DNA from: CALMNV01 sp035688975
GTDB lineage: Bacteria > Actinomycetota > Actinomycetes > Actinomycetales > Dermatophilaceae
DNA: 64,000 nucleotides
Direction of reading: 5' to 3'
NCBI RefSeq assembly: GCF_035688975.1
Contig: NZ_DASSMH010000014.1
Location: 1 to 64,000, forward strand
The first letter of the stretch is position 1. Each line of letters begins with the position of its first letter. Below are positions 17,716 to 28,035 of this stretch, piece after piece. Position numbers and translations under genes: made by a program. The notes beneath the pieces were generated by a model that saw only the letters and a program-made list of their open reading frames with translations, did not search any database and was not told the origin of the DNA.

Positions 17716-19231
17716 GGGGCGCGCGGCCGCCTGGCTGACCCGGCTGCGCGGCCTCGTGCGGCCCGTGTCGACGTGGACCCTGCGGGTCAAGCTCGTGGCG
17801 TCGATGCTCGCGCTCTTCGCCGTGCTCGGGCTCACGACGGGCGCGCTGACGGTCGTCGCCCTCGACCGCTACCTCACGAGCCAGGTCGATGCCCAGCTGC
17901 TCGCCTCCATCCAGCGCCCACCCCGGCCCGACGCCCTGGGGGCGGTCGGTGACACAGGGGAGGACCGCCGCCGCGGCCCGGGCATCGAGGGGCTCCTCGC
18001 CGTCATCGGCTCGGTCAACCGCGGATACGCGACGTCCTCGGAGGGCGCGCACCCGGACGCGACGGGGCCGAACCGCACGGTCACCCTGTCCCCGCAGCAG
18101 TTGGGCGTGCTCGCGTCTGCGGGCGCCGGTCACACCCCCGTGGACGTCGACCTTGGCGGGTCGGTCGGCAGCTACCGCGTCATGGCGGCGCCGTGGGTGG
18201 TCGCGCTGGACACCGGCGTCCAGATCCCGGCCACCGTCGTCGTCGGCCTGCCGACGGGACCGCAGGAGCGGACGGTCGCGCGCATGCTCATCGTCGCCGT
18301 GTCGGGGGTGGGCCTCGGGATCCTGCTCGTCGGCGGCCTCGGCACCTGGCTGGTGCGGCGCAACCTCGAGCCGCTCCGCCGGGTGGCGGCCACCGCCACC
18401 CGCGTGTCGCAGCTGCCGCTGGACTCCGGGCACGTCGCGCTCGCCGAGCGGGTGCCCGCGCAGTACACCGACACGAGGACCGAGGTCGGTCAGGTGGGAG
18501 CCGCGTTCAACGAGATGCTCGACCACGTGGGCGCCGCACTCAACGTGCGGCACCAGAGCGAGCAGCGCGTGCGCCAGTTCGTCGCCGACGCGAGCCACGA
18601 GCTGCGGACCCCGCTCGCGTCCATCCGCGGGTATGCCGAGCTGTCCCGCCGCGAGCCCGATCCGGTCCCGTCCTCCGTGACGCATGCCCTGTCGCGGGTC
18701 GAGTCGGAGGCCAGCCGCATGTCGGCGCTCGTGGAGGACCTGCTCCTGCTTGCGCGGCTCGACGCCGGGCGCCCGCTCGAGTCGGAGCCGGTGGACATGT
18801 CGATGCTCGTCATCAACGCCGTGAGCGACGCGCACGCGGCGGCGCCCGAGCACGTCTGGGACCTCGACCTCCCGCCGGAACCGGTGGAGGTCTCCGGGGA
18901 CAGCGCCCGGCTGCACCAGGTCGTGGCGAACCTCCTCGCCAACGCGCGCACCCACACGCCCGAGGGGACGAAGGTCACGACGTCGGTCCGCCCGGAGGGC
19001 GACTGGGTGCGCGTCGCCGTGCGCGACAACGGTCCCGGGGTCCCGATCCCCTTGCAGGACAACGTCTTCGAGCGTTTCGCCCGCGGAGACGACTCGCGGT
19101 CGCGGGAGGCGGGGAGCACCGGGCTGGGCCTGTCGATCGTCGCGGCGGTGACACGCGCCCACGGCGGCCGGGTGGAGCTCGACAGCCGGCCCGGGGACAC
19201 GACGTTCTCGCTCCTGCTCCCAGCCGTCTGA
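17693..19231 (+). CDS. HAMP-domain sensor histidine kinase
   Basis: This is the membrane sensor kinase paired with the upstream regulator, 512 residues. A helix near residues 30-55 (LVASMLALFAVLGLTTGALTV) is followed by an extracellular region of about 110 residues, then a second helix (MLIVAVSGVGLGILLVGGLG) and a HAMP linker. The dimerisation/phospho-acceptor motif is FVADASHELRTPLASIRGYAEL. The ATPase domain shows the N box (VVANLLANARTHTPEG), G1 (VRDNGPGVP), F box (FERFARGD) and G2 (GLGLSIV). It starts inside the regulator gene at 17693; a later start is possible. An octamer copy lies in the GYAE codons at 18631. Confidence 0.92.
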   Translation: MSSSPRSEGRAAAWLTRLRGLVRPVSTWTLRVKLVASMLALFAVLGLTTGALTVVALDRYLTSQVDAQLLASIQRPPRPDALGAVGDTGEDRRRGPGIEGLLAVIGSVNRGYATSSEGAHPDATGPNRTVTLSPQQLGVLASAGAGHTPVDVDLGGSVGSYRVMAAPWVVALDTGVQIPATVVVGLPTGPQERTVARMLIVAVSGVGLGILLVGGLGTWLVRRNLEPLRRVAATATRVSQLPLDSGHVALAERVPAQYTDTRTEVGQVGAAFNEMLDHVGAALNVRHQSEQRVRQFVADASHELRTPLASIRGYAELSRREPDPVPSSVTHALSRVESEASRMSALVEDLLLLARLDAGRPLESEPVDMSMLVINAVSDAHAAAPEHVWDLDLPPEPVEVSGDSARLHQVVANLLANARTHTPEGTKVTTSVRPEGDWVRVAVRDNGPGVPIPLQDNVFERFARGDDSRSREAGSTGLGLSIVAAVTRAHGGRVELDSRPGDTTFSLLLPAV

Positions 19232-19286
19232 CGGTCCACCGCGACCTCGAGGCGCGACGGGCGCGCCGGCTCTTCAACCAGCCAAA

Positions 19287-19296
19287 GTGGCGCCAC
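19287..19296. promoter_or_regulatory. GTGGCGCCAC palindrome before the GT39 gene
   Basis: A perfect 10-base palindrome lies in the 100-base gap between the kinase stop and the glycosyltransferase start. It could be a regulator site or part of a weak hairpin. In GC-rich DNA such a palindrome can also arise by chance. Confidence 0.25.
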
Positions 19297-19331
19297 AGCG
19301 ACGGCACAGCGCGCCGCCCGACGGTTGAGCC

Positions 19332-21356
19332 ATGGAGACCTTGACGCTCATCGATCCCGGCACCGCGGCGCGGGGCGCCGCACCCATGACCCGCACCGGA
19401 GCCACGGCCGCCCGGCCCGGACCCGCCCCGACGCCAAGCCGACTCACCCGGTTCGCGCGTGGCCCGCAGGGCGACCCGACCTGGGCCCGCCCCGGCCTCA
19501 TCGCGCTGCTCCTCGCGACCGCGGCGCTCTACCTCTGGGGCCTCAGCGCGAGCGGATGGGCCAACTCCTTCTACTCGGCGGCCGTCCAGGCCGGCAGCGA
19601 GAGCTGGAAGGCCTTCTTCTACGGCAGCTCGGACGCGGCGAGCTCGATCACCGTCGACAAGCCGCCCGCCTCGTTGTGGGTCATGGCGCTGTCGGTCCGG
19701 CTGCTCGGCCTCAGCTCCTTCTCCATCCTGATGCCCCAGGCCCTCATGGGTGTCGCGACGGTCGGCGTCCTCTACACCACCGTCAAGCGCCAGTTCGGCG
19801 CCGCGGCAGGCCTGCTGGCCGGCGTCGTCATGGCGCTCACCCCCGTCGCGGCGCTGATGTTCCGGTTCAACAACCCGGACGCCCTGCTCACCCTGCTGCT
19901 CACGCTCGCCGCCTGGGCCACGATGCGCGCGACGGAGAAGGCCTCCGCCCGGTGGCTCGCGCTCGCCGGCGTCTTCGTCGGCCTCGGCTTCCTCACCAAG
20001 ACGCTCCAGGCCTTCCTCGTGCTGCCCTTCCTCGGCCTCGCGTACCTCGTCGCGGCGCCCACGACACTTCGCCGGCGCATCACCCACGGGGCCCTCGCGG
20101 TCGGGGCCCTCGTCGTGTCGGCCGGGTGGTGGGTCGCGGTCGTCGAGCTCGTCCCGGCGAGCCTGCGACCGTACGTCGGCGGCAGCCAGACCAACTCCTT
20201 CCTCGAGCTCACCTTCGGCTACAACGGGCTCGGGCGCCTGACCGGTGACGAGACCGGCTCGGTGGGCGGCGGCTTCGGCGGCGGCGGCACGGGCCAGTGG
20301 GGCCAGACGGGCCTGCTGCGGATGTTCTCCTCGAGCATCGGCGACCAGATCTCGTGGCTCATCCCCAGCGCCTTCGTCCTGCTCGCCGTGGCCCTGTGGC
20401 TGCGGGGACGTATGCCGCGCACCGACCTGCGCCGCGCGGCCTACCTCGTCTGGGGTGGCTGGCTGCTCGTCACGATGCTCACGTTCTCCCTGATGGCAGG
20501 GATCTTCCACGAGTACTACACGGTGGCGCTCGCGCCCGCCGTCGCGGCGCTCGTGGGGATGGGCGCGACGGAGGCCTGGGAGCAGCGCGCCCGCTCGCTG
20601 GGCACGGTGGCCCTGGCGGTGGCGACGGCCGCGGCGGCGGTCTGGGGCTTCCTGCTCCTCTCCCGCACGACGGCATACGGCAACGGCCTGCGGGTCGGTG
20701 TCCTCGGGGTCGGCCTGGCCGCCGCGTTGCTGCTCCTCGCGCTGAACTCCTTGCACCGCAAGGCCGTCGGCGTGGTGGTCGTGGCCGCGCTGGCCGCGGC
20801 CCTCGCGGGTCCCGCCGCCTACACGCTCTCGACGGCCGCGACGCCTCACAGCGGGTCCATCGTCACCGCGGGCCCGGCAGGCCGCGCCGGCGCCGGTCCG
20901 GGCGGCGGCGGCCGTCCCGCCGGTGGGTTCGGTCCGGGTGCGCAGACTGGTGCCCAGCCGCAGCGGGCGGGTGGGGTCGGCGGCCTCCTCGACGCGTCGG
21001 CGCCGAACACCGCCGTCGTGGCCGCCCTCTCAGACAACGCAGCTGCCTACACCTGGGTCGCGGCGGCCGTCGGGTCCCAGTCGGCGGCCGGACTGCAGCT
21101 GGGCACCCAGCTGCCCGTGATGGCCATCGGCGGCTTCAACGGGTCGGACCCCAGCCCGACGCTCTCGGAGTTCCAGCAGCTCGTCGCCGACGGCCGGATC
21201 CACTACTTCGCGGCGAGCGGCCGAGACGGGGGCTTCGGCAGCCAGCTGGGCGGCAGCAGCTCGAGCGCCGAGATCACCGCGTGGGTGCAGGAGAACTACA
21301 CCGCCGTCACCATCGGCGGCGCGACGTTCTACGACCTGACCCGGCCGGCGTCATGA
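19332..21356 (+). CDS. GT39-family membrane glycosyltransferase
   Basis: This is an ArnT/PMT-like GT-C enzyme of 674 residues, expected to move a sugar from a polyprenyl-phosphate donor to a cell-envelope acceptor. It has about ten or more helices. The family's first loop reads GWANSFYSAAVQAGSESWKAFFYG, with the DKPPASLW motif. NNPDALLTLLLTLAAW follows near residue 178. A Gly-rich insert (GSVGGGFGGGGTGQW) and a Gly/Pro linker precede a C-terminal extracytoplasmic domain, as in the B. subtilis YkcB group. It follows the two-component genes by 100 bases and overlaps the GtrA gene. Donor and acceptor are unknown. Confidence 0.88.
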   Translation: METLTLIDPGTAARGAAPMTRTGATAARPGPAPTPSRLTRFARGPQGDPTWARPGLIALLLATAALYLWGLSASGWANSFYSAAVQAGSESWKAFFYGSSDAASSITVDKPPASLWVMALSVRLLGLSSFSILMPQALMGVATVGVLYTTVKRQFGAAAGLLAGVVMALTPVAALMFRFNNPDALLTLLLTLAAWATMRATEKASARWLALAGVFVGLGFLTKTLQAFLVLPFLGLAYLVAAPTTLRRRITHGALAVGALVVSAGWWVAVVELVPASLRPYVGGSQTNSFLELTFGYNGLGRLTGDETGSVGGGFGGGGTGQWGQTGLLRMFSSSIGDQISWLIPSAFVLLAVALWLRGRMPRTDLRRAAYLVWGGWLLVTMLTFSLMAGIFHEYYTVALAPAVAALVGMGATEAWEQRARSLGTVALAVATAAAAVWGFLLLSRTTAYGNGLRVGVLGVGLAAALLLLALNSLHRKAVGVVVVAALAAALAGPAAYTLSTAATPHSGSIVTAGPAGRAGAGPGGGGRPAGGFGPGAQTGAQPQRAGGVGGLLDASAPNTAVVAALSDNAAAYTWVAAAVGSQSAAGLQLGTQLPVMAIGGFNGSDPSPTLSEFQQLVADGRIHYFAASGRDGGFGSQLGGSSSSAEITAWVQENYTAVTIGGATFYDLTRPAS

Positions 21357-21844
21357 CCGCCGTCGCGCCGCGGGGCGGCCTGTCGCAGCAGGTGGTTCGC
21401 TTCGCGGGGGTGGGACTTCTGTCGACCGCCGTGCACCTCGGCCTCTTCGCGACGCTGGTCCGGGCGGGGCTCGCCTCCCAGCCGGCGAACGGGGTGGCCC
21501 TCGTGGTGGCGACGGTGGGCAACACGGCCCTCAACCGGTCGTGGACGTTCGGAGTCGCAGGGCGGACCCGGCTCGTGGTCCACCACGGTCAGGCGCTGCT
21601 CGTCTTCGCCATCACGTGGCTCGTGACCACGGCCGCTCTCGCGGCGCTGGCCCGTCTCGCCCCGGGCGCCGGGGTGGCGACGCAGACGACGGTCGTCGCG
21701 CTCGCGAACGCACTGTCGACGGTGGCCCGCTTCGTGGCGATGCGGCGGTGGATCTTCCACGGCGCCCACGGCGCCCACGGCGCCCGCGGCGACCGCGGCG
21801 ACCGCGGCGACCGCGGCGCCCGGGGCGGACGAGGCACGGCGTGA
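21353..21844 (+). CDS. GtrA-family membrane protein with collagen-like tail
   Basis: This is a GtrA-like protein of 163 residues with four helices, thought to help flip or hold polyprenyl-linked sugars. It begins with LSQQVVRFAGVGLLSTAVHL, includes TVGNTALNRSWTF and ends its core with TVARFVAMRRWIF. A tail of about 27 residues follows, made of G-X-Y units (GAHGAHGARGDRGDRGDRG), encoded by 9-base tandem repeats. The ATG overlaps the stop of the GT39 gene by 4 bases, so the pair likely acts together in envelope glycosylation. The repeat tail is probably a recent expansion. Confidence 0.87.
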   Translation: MTAVAPRGGLSQQVVRFAGVGLLSTAVHLGLFATLVRAGLASQPANGVALVVATVGNTALNRSWTFGVAGRTRLVVHHGQALLVFAITWLVTTAALAALARLAPGAGVATQTTVVALANALSTVARFVAMRRWIFHGAHGAHGARGDRGDRGDRGARGGRGTA

Positions 21845-21872
21845 GGCGAGGTGCCCCGCGAGACGACGAGCG

Positions 21873-23072
21873 TCAGTCGTGGTCGTCCTCGGCACAGCAC
21901 GCGTCCCACCACGGGTCCTGGAAGCGGGCGGCCACCGCGTCGAGGTCTCCGTCGGAGAGGTCCACCCGGTCGCCGACCCGCGGGCACACGACCCGGACCC
22001 CGGCGTCCTCGGCGGCCCGACGGGTGCGACGGATGGGCTCGGCCCACCAGTGCAGCGCGAGGTTGAAGGTCGCCCAGTGCACCGGCAGGAGGACGGACCG
22101 CTCCGCGGCGGTGGCGGGGCTGACGTCCTGGTGCACGGCGACTGCCTCCTCCGGGTTGAGGTGGATGTCCGGCCACAGCGGGTCGTAGGCGCCCACGGGC
22201 AGGATGGTCAGGTCGAACGGCCCGAGGTCGGCGCCGATCGCGGCGAAGCGCTGCGACGGCCCGGAGTCCCCGGCGAAGTAGGCCGAGTGCTGCGGGCCAC
22301 GCACCGCCCATCCGGCCCAGAGCGTCTGGCTGTCGACGAACCCGCGGCCCGAGTTGTGCCGGGCCTCGGTGCACGTCACGCGGATGCCGCTCACCTCGGT
22401 GTGCGCGCGCCAGTCCAGGGCGGTGATCCGGGAGGCCGGCACGCCCCACGCCAACAGGTGTGCGTCGACCCCCAGCGGGACGATGTAGCGCGGCCGCTGA
22501 CGGCGCTCCAGCGCGCGGATCGTCGGGGCGTCGAGGTGGTCGTAGTGGTCGTGCGAGATGAGGACCGCGTCGAGGGTGGGGATGGCCTCGATGTCACCCG
22601 GCACCGGATGCATCCGACGTGGCCCGACGTGCAGTGACGGCGACGCGCGCCCCCCGAAGACCGGGTCGAGCAGGAAGCGGACGCCGTCGACCTCGACGAC
22701 GGTCGTCGCGTGGCCGTACCACGTGACAGCGAGTGCCCCCGGGCGCTCCGGCGGCCGCGCCGGCACGACCGGGATCGTGCCGACGACGCGGCCCCGTCCG
22801 CGCGCCCGGATCGCGCCGGCGAGGGCGGTGACCAGCACCCGCGCACGGGGCCGTCGGGCCGGCTCGGCCGAGTGGAAGCGGCCGTCGACGAAGTTGGGGG
22901 AGTGCTCGACGAAGGGGGCGATCGTGTGCGTCGCCGCGCCCATGCGGTGCACCGCCCGCAGCAGCTCCCGGGCATGGGCCCGCGAGACGGTGGCGGCAAC
23001 GATCGCGGAGGCGGCCCTGGTCGCCCTCGTCGCCCTGGTGGACGGTCGCGCCGAGGTGGCGAAGGTGCGCAT
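21873..23072 (-). CDS. MBL-fold metal-dependent hydrolase (UlaG/NAPE-PLD-like)
   Basis: This metallo-beta-lactamase-fold hydrolase has 399 residues. TWYGHATTVVEVDGVRFLLDPVF opens the fold near residue 117. The metal site ISHDHYDHLD (HxHxDH) follows, with EARHNSGRG, YFAGDSG and LPVHWATF as the later ligand strands. This is the pattern of the RomA/NAPE-phospholipase D branch. The N-terminus is basic and may be membrane-associated. The ATG at 23072 follows AAAGGGGC. The substrate may be a phospholipid by family resemblance but is not known. It is convergent with the GtrA gene. Confidence 0.85.
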   Translation of the reverse strand: MRTFATSARPSTRATRATRAASAIVAATVSRAHARELLRAVHRMGAATHTIAPFVEHSPNFVDGRFHSAEPARRPRARVLVTALAGAIRARGRGRVVGTIPVVPARPPERPGALAVTWYGHATTVVEVDGVRFLLDPVFGGRASPSLHVGPRRMHPVPGDIEAIPTLDAVLISHDHYDHLDAPTIRALERRQRPRYIVPLGVDAHLLAWGVPASRITALDWRAHTEVSGIRVTCTEARHNSGRGFVDSQTLWAGWAVRGPQHSAYFAGDSGPSQRFAAIGADLGPFDLTILPVGAYDPLWPDIHLNPEEAVAVHQDVSPATAAERSVLLPVHWATFNLALHWWAEPIRRTRRAAEDAGVRVVCPRVGDRVDLSDGDLDAVAARFQDPWWDACCAEDDHD

Positions 23073-23249
23073 GGGTGCCCCTTTCGACGTGGCGCCGACG
23101 AGCCGACGCCCGGCCATTCTCGCCGCAGGGCGCGGTATGCCCCCAACCGGGGGCCTGACCAGATGAGGAGTTCCCTCGCGGCCCGCCGGGACAGGCGCTC
23201 CAGACCAGGCCCCCCACGTGGGCTCCGGGGGCGGCATACCCTCGCTCGC

Positions 23250-23837
23250 ATGACGGTTGTCGGTGCCGACGGACGGGCACGGCCCACGTGGGCCGCGACG
23301 GACCCCCTGCTGCGCCACTACTACGACACCGAGTGGGGGATGCCGGTCCGCGACGAGCGGGGGCTTTACGAGCGGATCTGCCTCGAGGGCTTCCAGGCCG
23401 GCCTGTCGTGGGCGACGATCCTGCGCAAGCGGCCGGCCTTCCGCGCGGCGTTCGCCGACTTCGACCCGGACGTCGTCGCGGGGTTCGGCGACGACGACGT
23501 CGAGCGGCTGATGCGCGATCCCGGCATCGTGCGCAACCGCCGCAAGATCGCCGCCACCATCGGCAACGCGCGGGCCACCGTGGCCTTGCGCGACGACGGC
23601 GGGCTGGCCCGCCTCGTGTGGTCGTTCCGGCCGGAGGAGACCCCGCGACCCAGCACCCAGGCCGATGTGCCGACCGTGTCGGCCGAGTCCACTGCCCTGT
23701 CGAAAGCCTTGCGCCAGAGAGGTTTTGCCTTCGTGGGGCCCACGACGATGCACGCGCTCATGGAGGCCGTGGGCATTCTCGACACCCACCTGGTCGACAG
23801 CCACCGCCGGGGCAGCTCGGGCGTCTGGCCGGCCTGA
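23250..23837 (+). CDS. tag: DNA-3-methyladenine glycosylase I, zinc site altered
   Basis: This enzyme excises 3-methyladenine from alkylated DNA. It has 195 residues and clear Tag features: YYDTEWGMPVRDERGLYERICLE, then the base pocket EGFQAGLSWATILRKR, the helix-hairpin-helix region, and ALRQRGFAFVGPTTMHALMEAVG. In the E. coli enzyme zinc is held by Cys4, His17, His175 and Cys179. Here Cys4 is replaced by Thr (RPTWA), His17 by Tyr and Cys179 by Ser; only the His in DTHLVDS remains. The zinc clasp is therefore likely absent. The ATG at 23250 is just after an octamer copy. Confidence 0.88.
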   Translation: MTVVGADGRARPTWAATDPLLRHYYDTEWGMPVRDERGLYERICLEGFQAGLSWATILRKRPAFRAAFADFDPDVVAGFGDDDVERLMRDPGIVRNRRKIAATIGNARATVALRDDGGLARLVWSFRPEETPRPSTQADVPTVSAESTALSKALRQRGFAFVGPTTMHALMEAVGILDTHLVDSHRRGSSGVWPA

Positions 23838-23848
23838 GGCGGTGGCAG

Positions 23849-25399
23849 TCAGCCGGCCCGGTCGAGCACCGCCCGGGCGGCGTTGTGGCCCGGTATGCCG
23901 CTCACCCCGCCTCCGCGCCGCGCGCCGGCGCAGGCGAGGACGAGGCTCGGGTGCGGCGTCTCGACGCCCCAGGTCCCGACCTCGGGAGCCGACTCGGCCC
24001 ACGGCCACTGGAGGCTGCGGTGGAAGATGTGCCCGCCCGGCAGGCCGACCGACCGCTCCAGGTCGAGCGGCGTCCTCACCTCGAGGCACGGCCGTCCGTG
24101 CGCGTCGACCGCGAGGACGTCCCGGATCGGCTCGCCGAGCACCGAGTCGAGCGAGCGCAGGGTGGCCTCGAGGGCGGCAGCCCGGGCACCCTCGGGGTCG
24201 TCACGGAAGAGCCGGGCGGGCAGGTGCAGCCCGAAGAGCGTCAGGGTCTGCGCCGCGGAGGCCGCGAGCTGCGGGCCGAGGATGGTCCGGTCGCTCAGCG
24301 TGTGGCAGTAGAGCTCGCACGGCACGGGGTCGGGCAGGCGCCCGGCCAGGGCGGCGGCATACGCGGCCTCGAGCTGGCCGTAGCCCTCGTTGACGTGGAA
24401 GGTGCCGGCGAAGGCGGCGGCCGGGTCGACCGCCAGGTCCCGCAGCCTCGGGAGCCGGCTCACGACCATGTTGACCTTGAGCTGGCACCCCTCGACGTCC
24501 CGCTCCGTCGCCACGGGCCCGGCGCCCGCGGCCTCGAGCAGGCCGGCCAGCGTCGTCGGTGCGCAGCCGGCCACGAGGCTCGCGGCACGGGCTCGCCCGC
24601 CGTCCCAGACGACCTCCCCCGTGCCCGGGTCGAGCGCGGTGACCGTGGCGCCGGTCACCACCTGCGCGCCCGCCGCCACGGCCGCCGTCGCGAGCGCGTC
24701 GGTGAGCGCGCCCATGCCCCCGACCGGCACGTCCCAGTCACCGGTGCCGCCGCCGATGAGGTGGTAGAGGAGGCACACGTTGGCGCGCAGGTCCGGCCCG
24801 GCGAGCGAGGCGAAGGTCCCGATGAGGGCGTCGGTCGCGATGACCCCCCGGACGGTGTCGTCGTCGGTGACCGAGCCGAGCAGGTCCGCGAGCGGGCGGG
24901 TCGTGAGGGCGTCGAAGAGCTCGTCGTCGCCGACCCTGGAGCGCATCGCCTCCCTGTCGAGCAGTGGGTCGAGCACGGTGGGGAAGACCCGCCCCGCGAG
25001 GCGGGCCATCCGGCCGTAGAAGGCCCGCCAGGCGGCATACGGCTCGTCGCTGCCGGTCACGGCCCGGAACCGCGCCCGCGTCGTGTCCTCGTCCGTGACG
25101 TCGACGAGCAGCCCACGGGCCGGGTCGCCGGGCAGGGGCGTGTAGGAGGACCACCGGCGCCGGACGAGCCGCACGTCGAGCTCGAGGTCGGTAAGGATCG
25201 GGCGCGGCAACAGCGAGACGAGGTAGGCGTAACGCGAGAGCCGGGCGTCGACGCCGGGGAAGGGGCGCGCGGAGACGGCCGCGCCGCCGACGTGGTCCGC
25301 GCGCTCGAGGACGAGGACGCGGCGTCCGGCGCGGGCGAGGTAGGCCGCCGCCGTCAGCCCGTTGTGGCCGGCGCCGATGACGATGTCGTCGTAGGGCAC
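23849..25399 (-). CDS. FAD-dependent oxidoreductase, phytoene-desaturase/PYROXD2-like
   Basis: This flavoprotein has 516 residues. The N-terminal dinucleotide fold reads IVIGAGHNGLTAAAYLARAGRRVLVLE and ends DHVGGAA. PVGGMGALTDAL is the internal repeat typical of the carotenoid-desaturase superfamily, and the tail LACAGARRGGGVSGIPGHNAA closes the FAD site. No carotenoid synthesis genes are nearby, so a role like the PYROXD2 group is more likely than phytoene desaturation. The substrate is unknown. It is convergent with tag at 12 bases. Confidence 0.85.
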   Translation of the reverse strand: MPYDDIVIGAGHNGLTAAAYLARAGRRVLVLERADHVGGAAVSARPFPGVDARLSRYAYLVSLLPRPILTDLELDVRLVRRRWSSYTPLPGDPARGLLVDVTDEDTTRARFRAVTGSDEPYAAWRAFYGRMARLAGRVFPTVLDPLLDREAMRSRVGDDELFDALTTRPLADLLGSVTDDDTVRGVIATDALIGTFASLAGPDLRANVCLLYHLIGGGTGDWDVPVGGMGALTDALATAAVAAGAQVVTGATVTALDPGTGEVVWDGGRARAASLVAGCAPTTLAGLLEAAGAGPVATERDVEGCQLKVNMVVSRLPRLRDLAVDPAAAFAGTFHVNEGYGQLEAAYAAALAGRLPDPVPCELYCHTLSDRTILGPQLAASAAQTLTLFGLHLPARLFRDDPEGARAAALEATLRSLDSVLGEPIRDVLAVDAHGRPCLEVRTPLDLERSVGLPGGHIFHRSLQWPWAESAPEVGTWGVETPHPSLVLACAGARRGGGVSGIPGHNAARAVLDRAG

Positions 25400-25472
25400 C
25401 GGCCCAGCGTAGGCACGGATCTAGGCTGGACCCGAGGCGACGGGGCCGTCCCGCGCCGCGAGGAGGACGACG

Positions 25473-26102
25473 ATGGGCTTTCCCGAGAACGTGCTCGCCG
25501 AGGGTGAGCGCGTCGAGCAGGACATCCACCCGCACTGGATGACGGTCCTCGTGCCGACCTTCGTCGGGGTCCTGCTCGTGGCGGGCGCCGTCGTCGCGGC
25601 GTGGATCACCCCCGACGACGAGACGGGCAACCGCTTCCAGTGGGTGCTCGTGGCGGTCCTCGTCCTGCTGTCCGTGCCCTTCGTCATCGTGCCCTACCTG
25701 CGGTGGCGCACCACCCACTACGTCATCACCACGCACCGCGTCATGGTGCGGCGCGGCATCCTCGGCAAGTCCGGCAAGGACGTCACGCTGTCGAAGATCA
25801 CCGACGTCTCCTTCGAGCAGTCGCTCCTCGACCGCATCATCAACGCGGGCTCCCTTCGCATCGAGTCGGCGGGCGACAGCCCCGACGAGCTGCTGCGCAA
25901 CATCCCGCACAGCAACCACGTCCAGCAGGTCATCAACCGGCTCGTCGACCAGGACGACGAGCGTCGCCGCATGGTCACGCAGGCCCGGCAGGCACGCCGG
26001 CGGGGCGCTGACGGCGCGTCGGCCGCCGGCCCGGACGGTGCGGCGGGGGCCGGCCCGGAGGGCGCGGCGGGGGCCGGCCCGGAGGGCGTCCCCGGTCCTT
26101 GA
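25473..26102 (+). CDS. PH-domain membrane protein (bPH2/YdbT-like)
   Basis: This is a 209-residue membrane protein. Two helices (WMTVLVPTFVGVLLVAGAVVAAW and WVLVAVLVLLSVPFVIVPY) are followed by a bacterial PH domain (THYVITTHRVMVRRGILGKSGKDVTLSKITDVSFEQSL ... LRIESAG). The C-terminus is Gly/Ala/Pro-rich with two identical 8-residue units (AAGAGPEG) encoded by 24-base DNA repeats at 26040-26087. The ATG has GAGGAGGAC upstream. The role is unknown; related proteins sit in the inner membrane and are linked to envelope stress in some bacteria. Confidence 0.83.
   Translation: MGFPENVLAEGERVEQDIHPHWMTVLVPTFVGVLLVAGAVVAAWITPDDETGNRFQWVLVAVLVLLSVPFVIVPYLRWRTTHYVITTHRVMVRRGILGKSGKDVTLSKITDVSFEQSLLDRIINAGSLRIESAGDSPDELLRNIPHSNHVQQVINRLVDQDDERRRMVTQARQARRRGADGASAAGPDGAAGAGPEGAAGAGPEGVPGP
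26040..26087 (+). repeat. 24-base tandem repeat in coding tail
   Basis: Two exact 24-base units (26040-26063 and 26064-26087) encode repeated Gly/Ala/Pro/Glu octapeptides at the end of the PH-domain protein. Confidence 0.85.
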
Positions 26103-26134
26103 CGCATCCGCGGTTCCCGGCGAGGGTTCGGGTC

Positions 26135-27916
<1,782 letters not shown>

Positions 27917-28035
27917 CGCGCGGAGCGAGGTGCCCGATGTGGGCCGTGGTCATCACGAAATGCCCAGGTAGGGGCTATATCGCGTACGGCCTGCCAGATC
28001 AGCACCCACGATATGGATCACGCCCGGCGGGGCGG
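27917..28035. other. Convergent intergenic gap
   Basis: This 119-base gap lies between two converging genes and is noticeably richer in A/T than its surroundings. It contains ATATCG (27977-27982) and its inverse CGATAT (28009-28014). No clear terminator hairpin or RNA is visible. Confidence 0.3.
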
